A stretch of 64,000 nucleotides of DNA from Proteus penneri (GCF_003144535.1 NZ_PHFJ01000013.1:62001-126000), one strand, 5' to 3'. Positions 20,160-31,160 are shown, counted from the stretch's first letter. The notes: a model not told the origin generated them from the sequence alone. A program made the numbers and translations.

Positions 20160-21859
20160 AAACTATCTCACGTCAAGCTTATGCAGATATGTTCGGGCCA
20201 ACAACAGGTGATCGTCTGCGATTAGCTGATACTGAGCTCTTTCTTGAAATTGAAAAAGACTTCACCACTTATGGCGAAGAGGTCAAGTTTGGTGGTGGTA
20301 AAGTTATTCGCGATGGTATGGGGCAGAGCCAAGTCGTTAATGCTGAATGTGTCGATGTACTTATCACTAACGCCATTATTTTAGACCATTGGGGGATCGT
20401 AAAAGCCGATATCGGTATTAAAGATGGTCGTATTGTGGGGATTGGTAAAGCGGGTAATCCGGATGTACAACCTAATGTGGATATTGTTGTAGGGCCGGCC
20501 ACAGAAGTGGTTGCGGGCGAAGGTAAAATAGTTACCGCTGGTGGCGTTGATACACATATTCACTTTATCTGCCCTCAACAAGCACAAGAAGGTTTAGTCT
20601 CTGGTGTCACCACATTTATTGGTGGTGGTACAGGGCCTGTGGCTGGAACGAATGCAACGACAGTAACGCCAGGTATTTGGAACATGCACCGCATGTTAGA
20701 AGCCGTTGATGAATTGCCTATTAATGTGGGGTTATTCGGCAAAGGTTGTGTCAGTCAACCAGAAGCGGTTCGCGAGCAAATTGAGGCGGGTGCTATTGGT
20801 CTAAAAATTCATGAAGATTGGGGTGCAACGCCGATGGCAATTCATAACTGCCTTAATGTTGCCGATGAAATGGATGTGCAAGTTGCTATTCATTCTGACA
20901 CCTTAAATGAAGGTGGTTTTTATGAAGAAACTGTAAAAGCGATAGCGGGCCGTGTGATCCACGTTTTCCACACAGAAGGGGCGGGTGGTGGGCACGCACC
21001 CGATGTAATTAAATCAGTCGGTGAGCCGAATATTTTACCTGCTTCAACAAATCCAACAATGCCTTATACCATTAACACGGTAGATGAACATCTCGACATG
21101 TTAATGGTTTGCCATCACCTTGATCCTTCTATTCCTGAAGATGTGGCCTTTGCTGAATCTCGTATTCGTCGCGAAACTATTGCTGCGGAAGATATCTTAC
21201 ATGATATGGGTGCTATTTCTGTTATGTCGTCAGACTCACAGGCAATGGGGCGCGTAGGTGAAGTTATTCTTCGTACTTGGCAATGTGCGCACAAAATGAA
21301 ATTACAACGCGGCATATTAGAAGGTGACACTGCTGAAAGTGATAACTGTCGCATTAAACGCTATGTGGCGAAATACACTATCAATCCTGCTTTAGCGCAT
21401 GGTATTGCACATGAAGTGGGGTCTATTGAAAAAGGGAAGTTGGCTGATCTGGTTTTATGGGATCCTGCTTTCTTTGGTGTGAAACCCGCATTGATCATGA
21501 AAGGTGGCATGGTGGCTTATGCCCCAATGGGGGATATTAATGCGGCTATTCCAACGCCTCAGCCTGTGCATTATCGCCCAATGTATGCGTGTTTAGGTAA
21601 AGCGAAATACCAAACGTCAATGATCTTTATGTCAAAAGCGGGCATTGAAGCCGGTGTGCCAGAAAAGCTGGGCTTGAAGAGCTTGATTGGCCGTGTCCAA
21701 GGTTGTCGTAGCGTGACAAAAGCATCGATGATCCACAATAGCTATGTGCCACATATTGAGCTAGATCCACAAACCTATATTGTGAAAGCAGATGGTGTGC
21801 CATTAGTGTGTGAACCCGCAACACAATTACCGATGGCACAACGCTATTTCCTCTTTTGA
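20156..21859 (+). CDS. ureC: Urease alpha subunit (nickel active site)
   Basis: A 567-residue protein, the normal length for three-subunit ureases. The dinickel site residues are all visible: HIHFI (His134, His136), GLKIHEDWG (carbamylated Lys near 217 and His219), AIHSD (His near 246), the GHAPD-containing stretch (His near 272-275) and the aspartate of [10 protein letters not shown] (near 360). The mobile flap MVCHHLDPS keeps its cysteine and histidine. It hydrolyses urea; in Proteus this raises pH and drives crystal formation. Starts inside the ureB stop. Confidence 0.99.
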   Translation: MKTISRQAYADMFGPTTGDRLRLADTELFLEIEKDFTTYGEEVKFGGGKVIRDGMGQSQVVNAECVDVLITNAIILDHWGIVKADIGIKDGRIVGIGKAGNPDVQPNVDIVVGPATEVVAGEGKIVTAGGVDTHIHFICPQQAQEGLVSGVTTFIGGGTGPVAGTNATTVTPGIWNMHRMLEAVDELPINVGLFGKGCVSQPEAVREQIEAGAIGLKIHEDWGATPMAIHNCLNVADEMDVQVAIHSDTLNEGGFYEETVKAIAGRVIHVFHTEGAGGGHAPDVIKSVGEPNILPASTNPTMPYTINTVDEHLDMLMVCHHLDPSIPEDVAFAESRIRRETIAAEDILHDMGAISVMSSDSQAMGRVGEVILRTWQCAHKMKLQRGILEGDTAESDNCRIKRYVAKYTINPALAHGIAHEVGSIEKGKLADLVLWDPAFFGVKPALIMKGGMVAYAPMGDINAAIPTPQPVHYRPMYACLGKAKYQTSMIFMSKAGIEAGVPEKLGLKSLIGRVQGCRSVTKASMIHNSYVPHIELDPQTYIVKADGVPLVCEPATQLPMAQRYFLF

Positions 21860-21884
21860 TGCAGATTTATTGAGAATATAGAGA

Positions 21885-22382
21885 ATGAAAAGATTTACTC
21901 AACTTATTGATCAACAAAAAGCAGTTGAAATAGCAACACCTGAACAACCGCCTCTTATTCTGTGCTTAACGATGGATGAAAGAACCAAAAGTCGTTTAAA
22001 AGTGACATTAAGTGATGGGCAAGAAGCAGGGTTATTTTTACCCCGTGGTACGGTGCTAAAAGAGGGCGATATTTTACTGTCAGAAGATAATACGCTAGTC
22101 ACAATTGAAGCCGCAAAAGAGCAAGTTTCAACCGTGTATAGTGACGATCCGCTGCTATTGGCTCGAGTTTGTTACCACTTAGGCAATCGTCATGTTCCAT
22201 TACAAATTGAAGCGGGTTGGTGTCGTTATTTTCACGATCATGTTTTAGATGATATGGCGAGAGGCTTGGGCGCCAATGTGGTTGTGGGGTTGGAAAAATA
22301 TCAACCTGAGCCGGGTGCTTATGGTGGATCGTCTGGTGGACATCATCATCACGCTCATGACGATCACCATCATCATCACTAA
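21885..22382 (+). CDS. ureE: Urease nickel-binding accessory protein UreE
   Basis: A 165-residue metallochaperone. The N-terminal peptide-binding domain is followed by the metal domain with RVCYHLGNRHVPLQIE, and the C-terminus ends in a histidine-rich tail HHHHAHDDHHHHH that binds extra nickel. UreE supplies nickel to the UreDFG-apourease complex. GAATATAGAG precedes the start, 25 bases after ureC. Confidence 0.97.
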   Translation: MKRFTQLIDQQKAVEIATPEQPPLILCLTMDERTKSRLKVTLSDGQEAGLFLPRGTVLKEGDILLSEDNTLVTIEAAKEQVSTVYSDDPLLLARVCYHLGNRHVPLQIEAGWCRYFHDHVLDDMARGLGANVVVGLEKYQPEPGAYGGSSGGHHHHAHDDHHHHH

Positions 22383-22406
22383 TTATTTGAATAAGGGAGC
22401 CTATTG

Positions 22407-23072
22407 ATGCTTGCAGATCTACGCTTATATCAATTAGTCAGTCCTTCTTTACCGGTGGGATCGTTTACTTATTCTCAAGGGTTAGAATGGGCAATTGAAA
22501 AAGGTTGGGTTTGTTGTCCTCAAACGTTAACGGCTTGGTTAAGTACTCAAATGACAGGTACTTTAGCGACGTTAGAGCTCCCTATCTTACGGCGATTACA
22601 AGAAAATTTAGCACAAGCCAAAATGAGTGAAGTGAAGTATTGGTGTGATTTTATTATCGCAAGTCGTGAAACTAAAGAATTACGGCAAGAAGAGCGCCAA
22701 CGCGGTATTGCTTTCGCTCGTTTACTTCCTCAATTAGATATTGAGTTAGATGAAACCTTACAAGCCTGTGTAAAACAGACACAACTGATGGCATTTGCGT
22801 TAGCGGCTGTGAAATGGAATATTTCCGTTGAAAAGTTATGTTGTGCTTACGCTTGGGGGTGGCTTGAAAACACGGTGATGTCAGGCGTGAAATTGATCCC
22901 ATTAGGGCAAAGTGCGGGGCAGAAAATACTGTTTACATTAACAGAACAGATCCCTGAGATTGTTGAGCAGTCTGCATATTGGCCCACTGAAGATATTGGG
23001 AGCTTTACACCCGCGCAAATCATTGCCAGTAGTCGTCATGAAACACAATACACTCGACTTTTTCGTTCATGA
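22407..23072 (+). CDS. ureF: Urease accessory protein UreF
   Basis: A 221-residue all-helical protein with the UreF stretches [19 protein letters not shown] and the conserved [10 protein letters not shown]. UreF bridges UreD and UreG and acts as a fidelity factor for UreG GTP hydrolysis during nickel loading. The ATG at 22407 is used, with AAGGGAG upstream; an overlapping TTG at 22404 is less likely. It lies nine bases before ureG. Confidence 0.96.
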   Translation: MLADLRLYQLVSPSLPVGSFTYSQGLEWAIEKGWVCCPQTLTAWLSTQMTGTLATLELPILRRLQENLAQAKMSEVKYWCDFIIASRETKELRQEERQRGIAFARLLPQLDIELDETLQACVKQTQLMAFALAAVKWNISVEKLCCAYAWGWLENTVMSGVKLIPLGQSAGQKILFTLTEQIPEIVEQSAYWPTEDIGSFTPAQIIASSRHETQYTRLFRS

Positions 23073-23081
23073 GAAATCTAT

Positions 23082-23699
23082 ATGCAAGAATATAATCAAC
23101 CACTACGTATTGGTGTTGGTGGCCCTGTTGGATCAGGAAAAACAGCACTGTTAGAAGTTCTTTGTAAAGCAATGCGCGACACTTATGAAATCGCGGTTGT
23201 AACTAACGATATTTATACCCAAGAAGATGCCAAGATCTTAACGCGTGCTGAAGCATTAGATGCCGACCGTATTATTGGTGTCGAAACAGGAGGTTGTCCT
23301 CATACTGCTATCCGTGAAGATGCCTCAATGAACCTTGCTGCGGTTGAAGAGTTAGCAATGCGCCACAAAAATCTTGATATCGTTTTTGTGGAAAGTGGCG
23401 GTGATAACTTAAGTGCGACATTTAGTCCAGAGCTTGCTGATTTAACCATTTACGTGATTGATGTGGCCGAAGGGGAAAAAATTCCACGTAAAGGAGGCCC
23501 TGGTATTACTCATTCTGATCTGCTGGTGATCAACAAGATCGATTTAGCACCTTATGTTGGCGCCTCATTAGAAGTGATGGAAGCTGATACTGCTAAAATG
23601 CGTCCTGTGAAACCTTATGTTTTCACCAACTTAAAAGAAAAAGTAGGCTTGGAAACTATTATCGATTTTATCATCGATAAAGGGATGTTAAGACGCTAA
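23082..23699 (+). CDS. ureG: Urease maturation GTPase UreG
   Basis: A 205-residue SIMIBI-class GTPase. P-loop [15 protein letters not shown] (residues 9-23), the metal-binding Cys-Pro-His of [17 protein letters not shown], the switch [13 protein letters not shown] and the guanine motif NKID are all present. GTP-driven dimerisation binds nickel for hand-over to urease. Last gene of the operon; no nickel transporter gene follows. Confidence 0.98.
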   Translation: MQEYNQPLRIGVGGPVGSGKTALLEVLCKAMRDTYEIAVVTNDIYTQEDAKILTRAEALDADRIIGVETGGCPHTAIREDASMNLAAVEELAMRHKNLDIVFVESGGDNLSATFSPELADLTIYVIDVAEGEKIPRKGGPGITHSDLLVINKIDLAPYVGASLEVMEADTAKMRPVKPYVFTNLKEKVGLETIIDFIIDKGMLRR

Positions 23700-23739
23700 C
23701 AGCTTGTTGAGTAAAGGCGAGTTTTAGTCGAGAAAGAAA

Positions 23740-23781
23740 CTGACAGTGTCGGTCATTATTCACAAAGACCGATACTGTCAG
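23740..23781. terminator. Long hairpin between ureG and dolP
   Basis: CTGACAGTGTCGGTC at 23740-23754 pairs with GACCGATACTGTCAG at 23767-23781: a 15-base stem with one G-U wobble and a 12-base loop. There is no T run on either side, so it is either a weak bidirectional terminator or an mRNA-stabilising 3' hairpin for the convergent ure and dolP transcripts. Confidence 0.6.
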
Positions 23782-23811
23782 AATAATACAAAAACGAGAT
23801 TAGTAATGTGA

Positions 23812-24390
23812 TCAGTTAAGGTAAGTAAATGCGGTGGTAACTTTAACAACCCCTTTGGTTTCACTGGCTATTTTCGCAACAGCCGCTCCTTCTTGGCGAG
23901 TTAAAATACCAAATAAGAACACTTCACCATTTTCAGTGATCACTTTTACTGACGATGATTTGACTGAATCACTGCCTAAAATTTGAGAGCGAACTTTGGT
24001 TGTTAACCATGTGTCTGAAGACGCAGTGCCTAATGTCACAGGCTCGCCTTGGCGAACTTCGTTATAGACGTTATTCACCCCTTCAACCTTACTTGCGACT
24101 TGTTTAGCCGTATTGGCAACAGACATATCAGGGCTTTGACCTGTTAACAGAATATTGCCTTGATAAGCGGTAGCCACAATACGTGAATTGCTTTTCTTGA
24201 TCTGTTCGTTTTTGTTTAGAGCACCAGAAACACGTGCTTCCAAGGTACCATCGTCAACTTGTTGCCCTAATGAGCGAGGATCGGTTGCAGTTTTACCCGC
24301 AACTGCGGCAGTGCCGACAACAGCTGCGCCGATACAACCTTGCAGTAAAAGTGCAGAACACAGCACTGCAGTGATAGGAAGCAATTTCAT
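23812..24390 (-). CDS. dolP: Outer membrane BON-domain lipoprotein DolP
   Basis: A 192-residue precursor with a lipoprotein signal MKLLPITAVLCSALLLQGC and acylation at Cys19. Two BON domains follow (about residues 45-115 and 122-190). DolP (YraP) sits on the inner face of the outer membrane, binds anionic phospholipid at the division site and affects BAM and amidase control. AGGAG precedes the start. It overlaps no gene but directly follows diaA, which is its E. coli neighbour. Confidence 0.95.
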   Translation of the reverse strand: MKLLPITAVLCSALLLQGCIGAAVVGTAAVAGKTATDPRSLGQQVDDGTLEARVSGALNKNEQIKKSNSRIVATAYQGNILLTGQSPDMSVANTAKQVASKVEGVNNVYNEVRQGEPVTLGTASSDTWLTTKVRSQILGSDSVKSSSVKVITENGEVFLFGILTRQEGAAVAKIASETKGVVKVTTAFTYLN

Positions 24391-24399
24391 AGTAACTCC

Positions 24400-24990
24400 T
24401 TAGTCATCCTGATGTGGGAATAATGTATTATCAATTAAATCGCAGAGACAATTGACTGTTAGCATCTGAACTTCCTGTATTCTGACGGTACGTTGAGATG
24501 GAATACGAATTTCAACGTCTTGAGGGCCTAATAATCCGGCAAGCTCTCCGCCATCATAACCTGTTAATGCAACAATGGTCATATCTCGTGTAACAGCGGC
24601 TTCAACGGCTTTAATAATGCTTCGACTGTTACCGTGTGTCGAAATAGCAAGCAGTACATCTCCAGCTTGTCCTAATGCGCGCACTTGTTTAGCGTAGATT
24701 TCATCGTGTTGCTGATTCCCCATAATTGCAGTCATCACAACGCTATCTGTGTTTAACGATAATGCGGGCAAGCTAGGGCGCTCTGTTTCAAAACGATGGA
24801 TCATGCTTGCGGCAAATCGCTGTGCTGTTGCTGCTGAGCTACCGTTTCCACAGCTTAATATTTTATGGCCGTTTAATAACGATTGAACCATCATCATGGC
24901 GGCTCTGGAAATGGCATCTGGTAATGCTTCTGCTGCTGCAATTTGAGTTTGGATACTCTCTGTAAAGCAGACTTTGATTCTATCAAGCAC
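24400..24990 (-). CDS. diaA: DnaA initiator-associating protein DiaA (SIS domain)
   Basis: A 196-residue SIS-domain protein starting with GTG; the first residues ([21 protein letters not shown]) match E. coli DiaA, and AGGT stands seven bases upstream, which supports this start. The phosphosugar-binding-like loop [16 protein letters not shown] and [18 protein letters not shown] are conserved. DiaA tetramers bind several DnaA molecules and promote timely initiation at oriC. It lies between yraN and dolP, as in E. coli. Confidence 0.96.
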   Translation of the reverse strand: MLDRIKVCFTESIQTQIAAAEALPDAISRAAMMMVQSLLNGHKILSCGNGSSAATAQRFAASMIHRFETERPSLPALSLNTDSVVMTAIMGNQQHDEIYAKQVRALGQAGDVLLAISTHGNSRSIIKAVEAAVTRDMTIVALTGYDGGELAGLLGPQDVEIRIPSQRTVRIQEVQMLTVNCLCDLIDNTLFPHQDD

Positions 24991-25012
24991 GTTAAGACCT
25001 ATATAATCTAAT

Positions 25013-25390
25013 TTAACGAATAAATTCCGTATAATCGAGAATGTTTTTTAACCATATTAACTGGCGTTGATTAAATGCACAAACATCAAATCGACAGTCT
25101 GAAGTCTCGATACTTTCTTGGCGTTGTGCTAACCAACACGTTGCTGTCCGCCATAAACGACGCCGTTTTGAGGTAGTAATAGAGCTTATTGCATCACCAA
25201 ATGAGGTGTTATATCTAAAGCGAACCTCAACAAATACCCATGTCTTGTTTTCTTGCATAATAAGATCAATTTCGCCACAGGGATATCGGACATTACGCGC
25301 AATTAATATTAATCCTTGTTGGCGTAAATATTTTAGCGCTTTTTGCTCATAGTATAGTCCTAAAAAATAAGGACTTTTAGAAAAAATCAT
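25013..25390 (-). CDS. yraN: UPF0102 family endonuclease-like protein YraN
   Basis: A 125-residue protein of the UPF0102 family with the restriction-endonuclease-like core [21 protein letters not shown], whose E-D-ExR residues resemble the Holliday junction resolvase/nuclease fold, and CRFDVCAF further on. No firm function is known. AAGGAAA precedes the start. It lies between lpoA and diaA. Confidence 0.93.
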   Translation of the reverse strand: MIFSKSPYFLGLYYEQKALKYLRQQGLILIARNVRYPCGEIDLIMQENKTWVFVEVRFRYNTSFGDAISSITTSKRRRLWRTATCWLAQRQESIETSDCRFDVCAFNQRQLIWLKNILDYTEFIR

Positions 25391-25418
25391 CCATGATTTC
25401 CTTCTTTCTCTTACTCAT

Positions 25419-25449
25419 AAAATAAACCGCCTTTATGGCGGTTTATTTT
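25419..25449 (-). terminator. Intrinsic terminator after lpoA (minus strand)
   Basis: AAAATAAACCGCC (25419-25431) pairs perfectly with GGCGGTTTATTTT (25437-25449) around a five-base loop. The T-rich right arm on the minus strand makes it a good terminator, so lpoA and yraN-diaA-dolP are likely partly uncoupled. Confidence 0.8.
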
Positions 25450-25470
25450 AATGATAATTAAATACTTTTA

Positions 25471-27234
25471 TTACTGTGTAACAGGTTCAATCTTACCTTG
25501 TTTAAATTGCATCCAAGGAAGTTGTCTATAAACAGTACAGTTGTTTTCAACATGTAATGAACCTGAAATACCATTAAAATGTAATGTGCCTTTTGTTAGA
25601 TCATTGTAATTGTTTGCTAATGACCATGCATCAATTCCCATCGCGTAAAGACGCATTAATGAGTAATCGTTCGCAAATTTACTGGATGCTTTTTGCATTA
25701 ACGGCAAATTAGCGCCAGTCATCAATGGAATATCACTAAATTGAATGCCATCCATCTCCATACGGAAATCAGGACCAGTTCCACCTTGGTTACTGCGTGA
25801 GCTAACATAAATGGGTGGACGCTTTTGGGTACTGATCGCCATATCAATCATTGGCTTAATTAAGGTTAATTCATCGCTAGTCGCAATGATGTAAACCGAA
25901 TCAATCGCACCACCCGCAGATGGAATAGATTGAGTCTCTAATGGTAAAGGTGCATTAGCAGTTGGTAAAACCGGTGTGCCTGTCATGCGAATACCGACAC
26001 CGCGATTAATCGATGCTTTTAAGCTTTCAACAGAACTAAAGGTTTGTTGTAAAACAGTACCGCCACCTGTACGTTGCCATTCATCAGCAAAAGTTTGTGC
26101 CATTCTTTGACCAAATTTATTATCTGGAACAATAATTAATGGATTTGCTTTTTGTTGCTGACGCAAATGCTGTGCCGCATTACGAGTTTCATCTTCTGGC
26201 GAAAGAGAGAAGAAACAGACAGTAGTTGCAGAAGGGATCGTATCTAACTCATTTAATGCTAATACGGGTAAGCCACTTTGAAGCTCAATGGTTTTCATGA
26301 CTTCAGGTTTTAGTAGTGGACCGACAATTAAGTTGGCACCATCTTGTTGTGCTTTTTTCAGTAACACATCAATAGGCTGACTATTGGTATCATAAACAAT
26401 CACTTGGCGAGAGTTTTGAGCAATAGGGTCAAGCTGAACGCTCATATTACTTGAAAAAGTATCCGTTCCTTTTTCTTCTTTTACTTGATTGGTTTCACTA
26501 TTGTCAGTGGATTCTTTCGTTGTATCTGAATTTGTTGCAGAAGTTTCAGTATTGCTAATGCCTAATTCTTCTAAAATTGAAGCTAGGCTATCATCGTTTT
26601 TAGGTGTTTGAGATTCAGGCATCGCTTGTGGTTGTGGTAAGCCACTTTGCGCATCAAGGAAGCCTTGACGAATGGCTTCACCAAAGACTTTCGCTTGCCC
26701 TGTTAAAGGTAATAATAATGCGATTTGGCTATTCGTACTTACAGAAGGTTGTGAAAGACGTAATAATGAAGCTGGAAGTGTTAATGCAGCTGGATTACGA
26801 GGATAGCGAGTCTGCCATTCTCTGACTGCTGTTGATAATTTATCAGCATCATCTTTGTTGTATTCATAGGTATTGAGTAAATCTAACCAACCTTGCAGCG
26901 TATTTTCATCTGCTTTGATAACCACACTACGGCGTTGCTCTGGTGTGAGTTTGGTTAGTGTGAGCCATGTATCATCAATATTTTTTTGACGCAGTTGAGG
27001 ATCAGTAATTAATGTTTCTAACCCAATATAGGCTCTAATAACATCTAAAGATGCTAGCCCTTGAGCATCATCAATTACTTTTTGATATTGTTTCATCTCC
27101 ATTTCTGCTTTTGCAGCTGGAGTGAGAGGTTGTTCTTGTTGCCCCGTCAGGGTACAACCTGACATAATCAGCGCAGAGAGTATCGCAGTATAGGATAAAC
27201 CTGTTTTAAAACGCACAAAAATTGAGGAAAGCAT
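25471..27234 (-). CDS. lpoA: Outer membrane lipoprotein LpoA, activator of PBP1A
   Basis: A 587-residue precursor with signal and lipobox LIMSGC (Cys near 27). The N-terminal TPR-like helical domain runs to about residue 165, an S/T/E/N-rich linker of roughly 60 residues interrupts the second half near residues 210-270, and the C-terminal part is the two-lobed periplasmic-binding-like fold (PF04348). LpoA reaches through the peptidoglycan from the outer membrane to stimulate PBP1A. It is shorter than the 678-residue E. coli protein because of linker length. Divergent from rsmI with 61 bases between. Confidence 0.95.
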   Translation of the reverse strand: MLSSIFVRFKTGLSYTAILSALIMSGCTLTGQQEQPLTPAAKAEMEMKQYQKVIDDAQGLASLDVIRAYIGLETLITDPQLRQKNIDDTWLTLTKLTPEQRRSVVIKADENTLQGWLDLLNTYEYNKDDADKLSTAVREWQTRYPRNPAALTLPASLLRLSQPSVSTNSQIALLLPLTGQAKVFGEAIRQGFLDAQSGLPQPQAMPESQTPKNDDSLASILEELGISNTETSATNSDTTKESTDNSETNQVKEEKGTDTFSSNMSVQLDPIAQNSRQVIVYDTNSQPIDVLLKKAQQDGANLIVGPLLKPEVMKTIELQSGLPVLALNELDTIPSATTVCFFSLSPEDETRNAAQHLRQQQKANPLIIVPDNKFGQRMAQTFADEWQRTGGGTVLQQTFSSVESLKASINRGVGIRMTGTPVLPTANAPLPLETQSIPSAGGAIDSVYIIATSDELTLIKPMIDMAISTQKRPPIYVSSRSNQGGTGPDFRMEMDGIQFSDIPLMTGANLPLMQKASSKFANDYSLMRLYAMGIDAWSLANNYNDLTKGTLHFNGISGSLHVENNCTVYRQLPWMQFKQGKIEPVTQ

Positions 27235-27295
27235 ACTGTACCCAGTGATGTTTTATAATTATGCTCAATTTTAAATCGGTCATTCGGAATAAACA

Positions 27296-28174
27296 ATGAA
27301 TCAACCTAATCGAGCAGCGGTAACGACATCCACACTGTACATAGTACCCACACCTATTGGTAATCTGGGCGATATCACCCAGCGGGCACTTGATGTGCTG
27401 TCTCATGTCGATTTAATTGCTGCAGAAGATACCCGTCATACAGGGCTTCTATTACAGCACTTTGCCATTAACGCACGTTTGTATGCGTTACATGATCATA
27501 ATGAACAGCAAAAAGCAGATCAATTAATTAGCAAATTACAACAGGGGCTAAGTATCGCATTAGTCTCTGATGCAGGTACACCATTAATTAACGATCCTGG
27601 CTATCATTTAGTCAATCAATGCCGTAAAAATGGCATAGATGTAGTGCCACTGCCTGGCGCTTGTGCTGCTATTACGGCACTTTCTGCCGCAGGGCTTCCT
27701 TCTGATCGTTTTTGTTATGAAGGTTTTTTACCAGCCAAAACAAAAAGCCGCCAAGATTGCCTACGTGAATTGTTAGAAGAACCTCGCACATTGATTTTTT
27801 ATGAATCAACACATCGATTGCTAGATAGTTTAGCTGATATGGTGACAGTTTGGGGTGAAGATCGCTATGTAGTATTAGCGAGAGAACTCACAAAAACGTG
27901 GGAAACTATTCAAGGTATGCCTGTAGGGGAATTACTGAAATGGGTGCTTGAAGATGAAAACCGCCGTAAAGGTGAAATGGTATTAATTGTTGAAGGGTAT
28001 GAAAAACCGGTTGATGATAATTTTTCACCAGAAGTGTTACGAACACTCGCGATTTTACAAAAAGAGCTACCACTGAAAAAAGCGGCGGCAGTCACTGCTG
28101 AGATTTATGGTGTGAAGAAAAATGCACTCTATAAACATGTCATTGAGCAAAATGGTGAAGCTCAAGACGAGTAA
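27296..28174 (+). CDS. rsmI: 16S rRNA 2'-O-ribose C1402 methyltransferase
   Basis: A 292-residue SAM-dependent enzyme of the tetrapyrrole methylase superfamily. It starts near [20 protein letters not shown], with [12 protein letters not shown] and [18 protein letters not shown] marking the RsmI family. It methylates the ribose of C1402 in 16S rRNA in the ribosomal P site. Divergent from lpoA, as in E. coli. Confidence 0.97.
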   Translation: MNQPNRAAVTTSTLYIVPTPIGNLGDITQRALDVLSHVDLIAAEDTRHTGLLLQHFAINARLYALHDHNEQQKADQLISKLQQGLSIALVSDAGTPLINDPGYHLVNQCRKNGIDVVPLPGACAAITALSAAGLPSDRFCYEGFLPAKTKSRQDCLRELLEEPRTLIFYESTHRLLDSLADMVTVWGEDRYVVLARELTKTWETIQGMPVGELLKWVLEDENRRKGEMVLIVEGYEKPVDDNFSPEVLRTLAILQKELPLKKAAAVTAEIYGVKKNALYKHVIEQNGEAQDE

Positions 28175-28235
28175 AGTGATTTTTTAGCTTCTTTCGCTAT
28201 ACATTTTCTCCCAAAATCCCTATAATCCGCACCCT

Positions 28236-28609
<374 letters not shown>

Positions 28610-28614
28610 CATAA

Positions 28615-28656
28615 AAAACCCTCGATTCACATTGTGTTTCGAGGGTTTTCTGTTTT
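28615..28656 (+). terminator. Intrinsic terminator of rnpB
   Basis: AAAACCCTCGA (28615-28625) pairs with TCGAGGGTTTT (28639-28649), followed by CTGTTTTT. It can also stop the convergent yhaK transcript. Confidence 0.88.
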
Positions 28657-28677
28657 TAAGCCAATCTAAATCAACTA

Positions 28678-29382
28678 TCACGAAATAATATCAATAAACA
28701 AGCCACGAAATTCAGCCGAGCTTTTTAACGTGATGCTGTGGCTATCTTGAATAAAAGCGCCATCGCCACACTGGATTTGCCCATTTTCTTGTGTTGACGT
28801 TTGCAAATAGGTACCACCTTTTATGGATTGTAAAAAGCCTTTCTGTCCTTTTATTGGCAGTGTGATTTCATCGCCTGTTTGCAAATGAATATGATAAAGC
28901 CAAATGGTTTGCCTTAACATTAACGAGCCATCATCACCGGTTGGTGAAGCTAATAATTGATATTTTAATTTTTCATCTAATACCAATTTTTGTGAGGTTA
29001 AACTTTCTTGTTGTGGACAAGCATTTAACCACAACTGAATACGGGTTAATGGCGTATCAGGACTACTGTTTTTCTCTATATATGTATCAGTATTATGCGG
29101 TGAAATAAGTAAGCACTCATTTTCTTTTGCCGTCACAGTACGTCCCATATTATCAAGGTATGTTGCTTCCCCTTGAAGAATAAGATTAACCACATCAACA
29201 TGAGGGTAAGTCTTTGCTTTAAACTCAGAATTTGGTGCAAGCATCTCTTGGTTGAGAACTCTTAGCGTGCCATAGTCTAAAAAATGAGGGTCAAAGTAGT
29301 GGCCAAAGGAAAATGTGTAGCGAGCTTGTAGCCAACCATAATCCGCTTTACCACACTGTTGTGCTGTTCTGTATTTTATCAT
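28678..29382 (-). CDS. yhaK: Pirin family protein YhaK
   Basis: A 234-residue bicupin. From the chosen start it reads MIKYRTAQQCGKADYGWLQA, in register with E. coli YhaK, and contains the pirin stretch ARYTFSFGHYFDPHFL and HVDVVNLILQGEATYLDNMG. YhaK is cytosolic, sensitive to oxidants, and of unsettled function. An in-frame ATG at 29421 would add 13 residues; neither start has a good ribosome site. It is divergent from yhaJ, which probably regulates it. Confidence 0.92.
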   Translation of the reverse strand: MIKYRTAQQCGKADYGWLQARYTFSFGHYFDPHFLDYGTLRVLNQEMLAPNSEFKAKTYPHVDVVNLILQGEATYLDNMGRTVTAKENECLLISPHNTDTYIEKNSSPDTPLTRIQLWLNACPQQESLTSQKLVLDEKLKYQLLASPTGDDGSLMLRQTIWLYHIHLQTGDEITLPIKGQKGFLQSIKGGTYLQTSTQENGQIQCGDGAFIQDSHSITLKSSAEFRGLFIDIIS

Positions 29383-29495
29383 AGCGGTATTTTTCGAGTA
29401 GGTTATCAATATATTTATCATAGAGGTATGGACTGTCTATTGTTAGCAAGTTAATCTGGTGCCTATAATCAAATTATTTGATAGAGATAAGTATA

Positions 29496-30398
29496 ATGAG
29501 TAAAGACAAAGCCATTACGTTGGAATCTTTACGAGTGATGGATGCCATTGATCGTAGAGGGAGTTTTGCAGCGGCTGCTGATGAACTAAATCGAGTTCCA
29601 TCGGCGCTCAGTTATACCATGCAAAAATTAGAAGAAGATTTAGATGTTGTTCTTTTCGACCGTTCTGGCCATAGAACAAAATTTACTAATGTCGGTAGAA
29701 TGCTACTTGATAGAGGGCGTATATTACTTGAGGCTGCTGACAAATTAACCTCAGACGCTGAAGCCTTAGCAAGGGGTTGGGAGCCTCATATCACTATTGT
29801 TTGTGAAGCGCTTACTCCAGCATCTAGACTCTTTCCTTTGGTTGATAAACTGGCTGAAAAATCAAATACGCAACTTTCCTTAGTTACTGAAGTATTAGCG
29901 GGGGCATGGGAAAGTTTAGAAAGTGGTAAATGTGATATTGTGATTTCGCCCGATATGCATTTTCGTACTTCATCAGAAATTAATTTCCGCCCTTTATACA
30001 ATACCACTAGCGTTTACGTTGCCAGCCCAGATCATCCCATCCATAACGAACCTGAGCCATTAGCCGAAGAAACTCGCTTGAAATATCGAGGCATTGCGAT
30101 TGCAGATACAGCAAGAGAACGCCCTGTATTGACAGTATTGTTGTTAGATAAACAGCGCCGTTTAACGGTCAGTTCGATTGAAGATAAACGCCGAGCATTA
30201 ATTGCAGGTTTAGGTGTCGCGACAATGCCGATTGATTTAATTGAAGATGACATCAAAGAAGGGCGCTTACGTGTTGTTGGCCCTGAATATCATCATGAAA
30301 ATAATATTATTATGGCATGGCGCAGAGACAGCATGGGCGAAGCTAAATCGTGGTGTCTACGTGAAATACCTAAACTCTTTGCGAATGATAAAAAATAG
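29496..30398 (+). CDS. yhaJ: LysR-family transcriptional regulator YhaJ
   Basis: A 300-residue LysR regulator starting MSKDKAITLESLRVMDAIDR. The winged helix-turn-helix holds FAAAADELNRVPSALSYTMQ, and the effector domain (about residues 90-300) ends AWRRDSMGEAKSWCLREIPK like E. coli YhaJ. The E. coli protein activates its own gene region, yqjF and, in some strains, virulence genes, and senses aromatic breakdown products; here yqjF lies convergent about 200 bases away. Start 29496 matches the E. coli start. Confidence 0.95.
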   Translation: MSKDKAITLESLRVMDAIDRRGSFAAAADELNRVPSALSYTMQKLEEDLDVVLFDRSGHRTKFTNVGRMLLDRGRILLEAADKLTSDAEALARGWEPHITIVCEALTPASRLFPLVDKLAEKSNTQLSLVTEVLAGAWESLESGKCDIVISPDMHFRTSSEINFRPLYNTTSVYVASPDHPIHNEPEPLAEETRLKYRGIAIADTARERPVLTVLLLDKQRRLTVSSIEDKRRALIAGLGVATMPIDLIEDDIKEGRLRVVGPEYHHENNIIMAWRRDSMGEAKSWCLREIPKLFANDKK

Positions 30399-30504
30399 TT
30401 TTGTTATTAGATAATTTTTATGTTTAGAGATAATCGCTCACAGAGTAATTGTGGGGATAACAGAAAAGAAGTTAATGAAAAATTATACTAATATCGTTAA
30501 AAAA

Positions 30505-30567
30505 GAACCCTATGCCTAAAACATAGGGTTCCTTATTGAGTTTAAGATCCCCTAAGGGATCTTTTTT
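30505..30567 (+). terminator. Two tandem hairpins after yhaJ
   Basis: GAACCCTATG (30505-30514) pairs with CATAGGGTTC (30522-30531), and AAGATCCC (30544-30551) pairs with GGGATCTT (30556-30563) followed by T residues. The second is a good terminator on the plus strand and lies ahead of the convergent yqjF stop. Confidence 0.8.
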
Positions 30568-30583
30568 ATTTCTAAACTTATTA

Positions 30584-30976
30584 TTACCAGTTTTTATTGA
30601 GAATACGATCTAAGCTCCATTTACCTGGGCCTGTGATAACGAGTAATAAATATCCGCCGGCAATGGTCATATTTTTCATAAACATTAATTGGTTCATGCC
30701 TTCAGCAAAATTACTGTGGAACAATAATGCGGTTAAGAGAGTAAAGACCGCGGTAAAAATTGCTGTGGTGCGAGTTAAGAAACCAAATAAGATGGCTAAT
30801 CCACCACCTAACTCTAATAGAATAGTCAGTGGTAATAAGAAACCGGGAACGCCCATTGCTTGCATATATTGTTGTGTACCTTCGTAACCACCAATTTTTC
30901 CGTAGCCTGCGCTGATAAATAAAATCGGCATTAAAATACGGGCAATTAATAACGCAATGTCTTCAAATTTTTTCAT
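30584..30976 (-). CDS. yqjF: DoxX family inner membrane protein YqjF
   Basis: A 130-residue protein with four membrane segments, near identical in length and sequence pattern to E. coli YqjF (MKKFEDIALLIARILMPILF, LFHSNFAEGMNQLMFMKN). DoxX-type membrane proteins are linked to redox and thiol stress, and yqjF is a known YhaJ target in E. coli. It lies 184 bases after yqjK with its own leader, so it may have its own promoter. Confidence 0.94.
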   Translation of the reverse strand: MKKFEDIALLIARILMPILFISAGYGKIGGYEGTQQYMQAMGVPGFLLPLTILLELGGGLAILFGFLTRTTAIFTAVFTLLTALLFHSNFAEGMNQLMFMKNMTIAGGYLLLVITGPGKWSLDRILNKNW

Positions 30977-31160
30977 GATGTTTATTCCTAATCAAATTCT
31001 ATTATCTGCAATGTATATCTGTTTATATTTGTATTTTCGTTGGTTAATTTTCTATTTTTAGAATTAATAACCACGGCTACGGTGTGAGATATACAATAAT
31101 GTGAATTGAGCGGAGAGGATATTAAGAAGAATTAACATTCTTGGACAAAAAAATTGAAGA

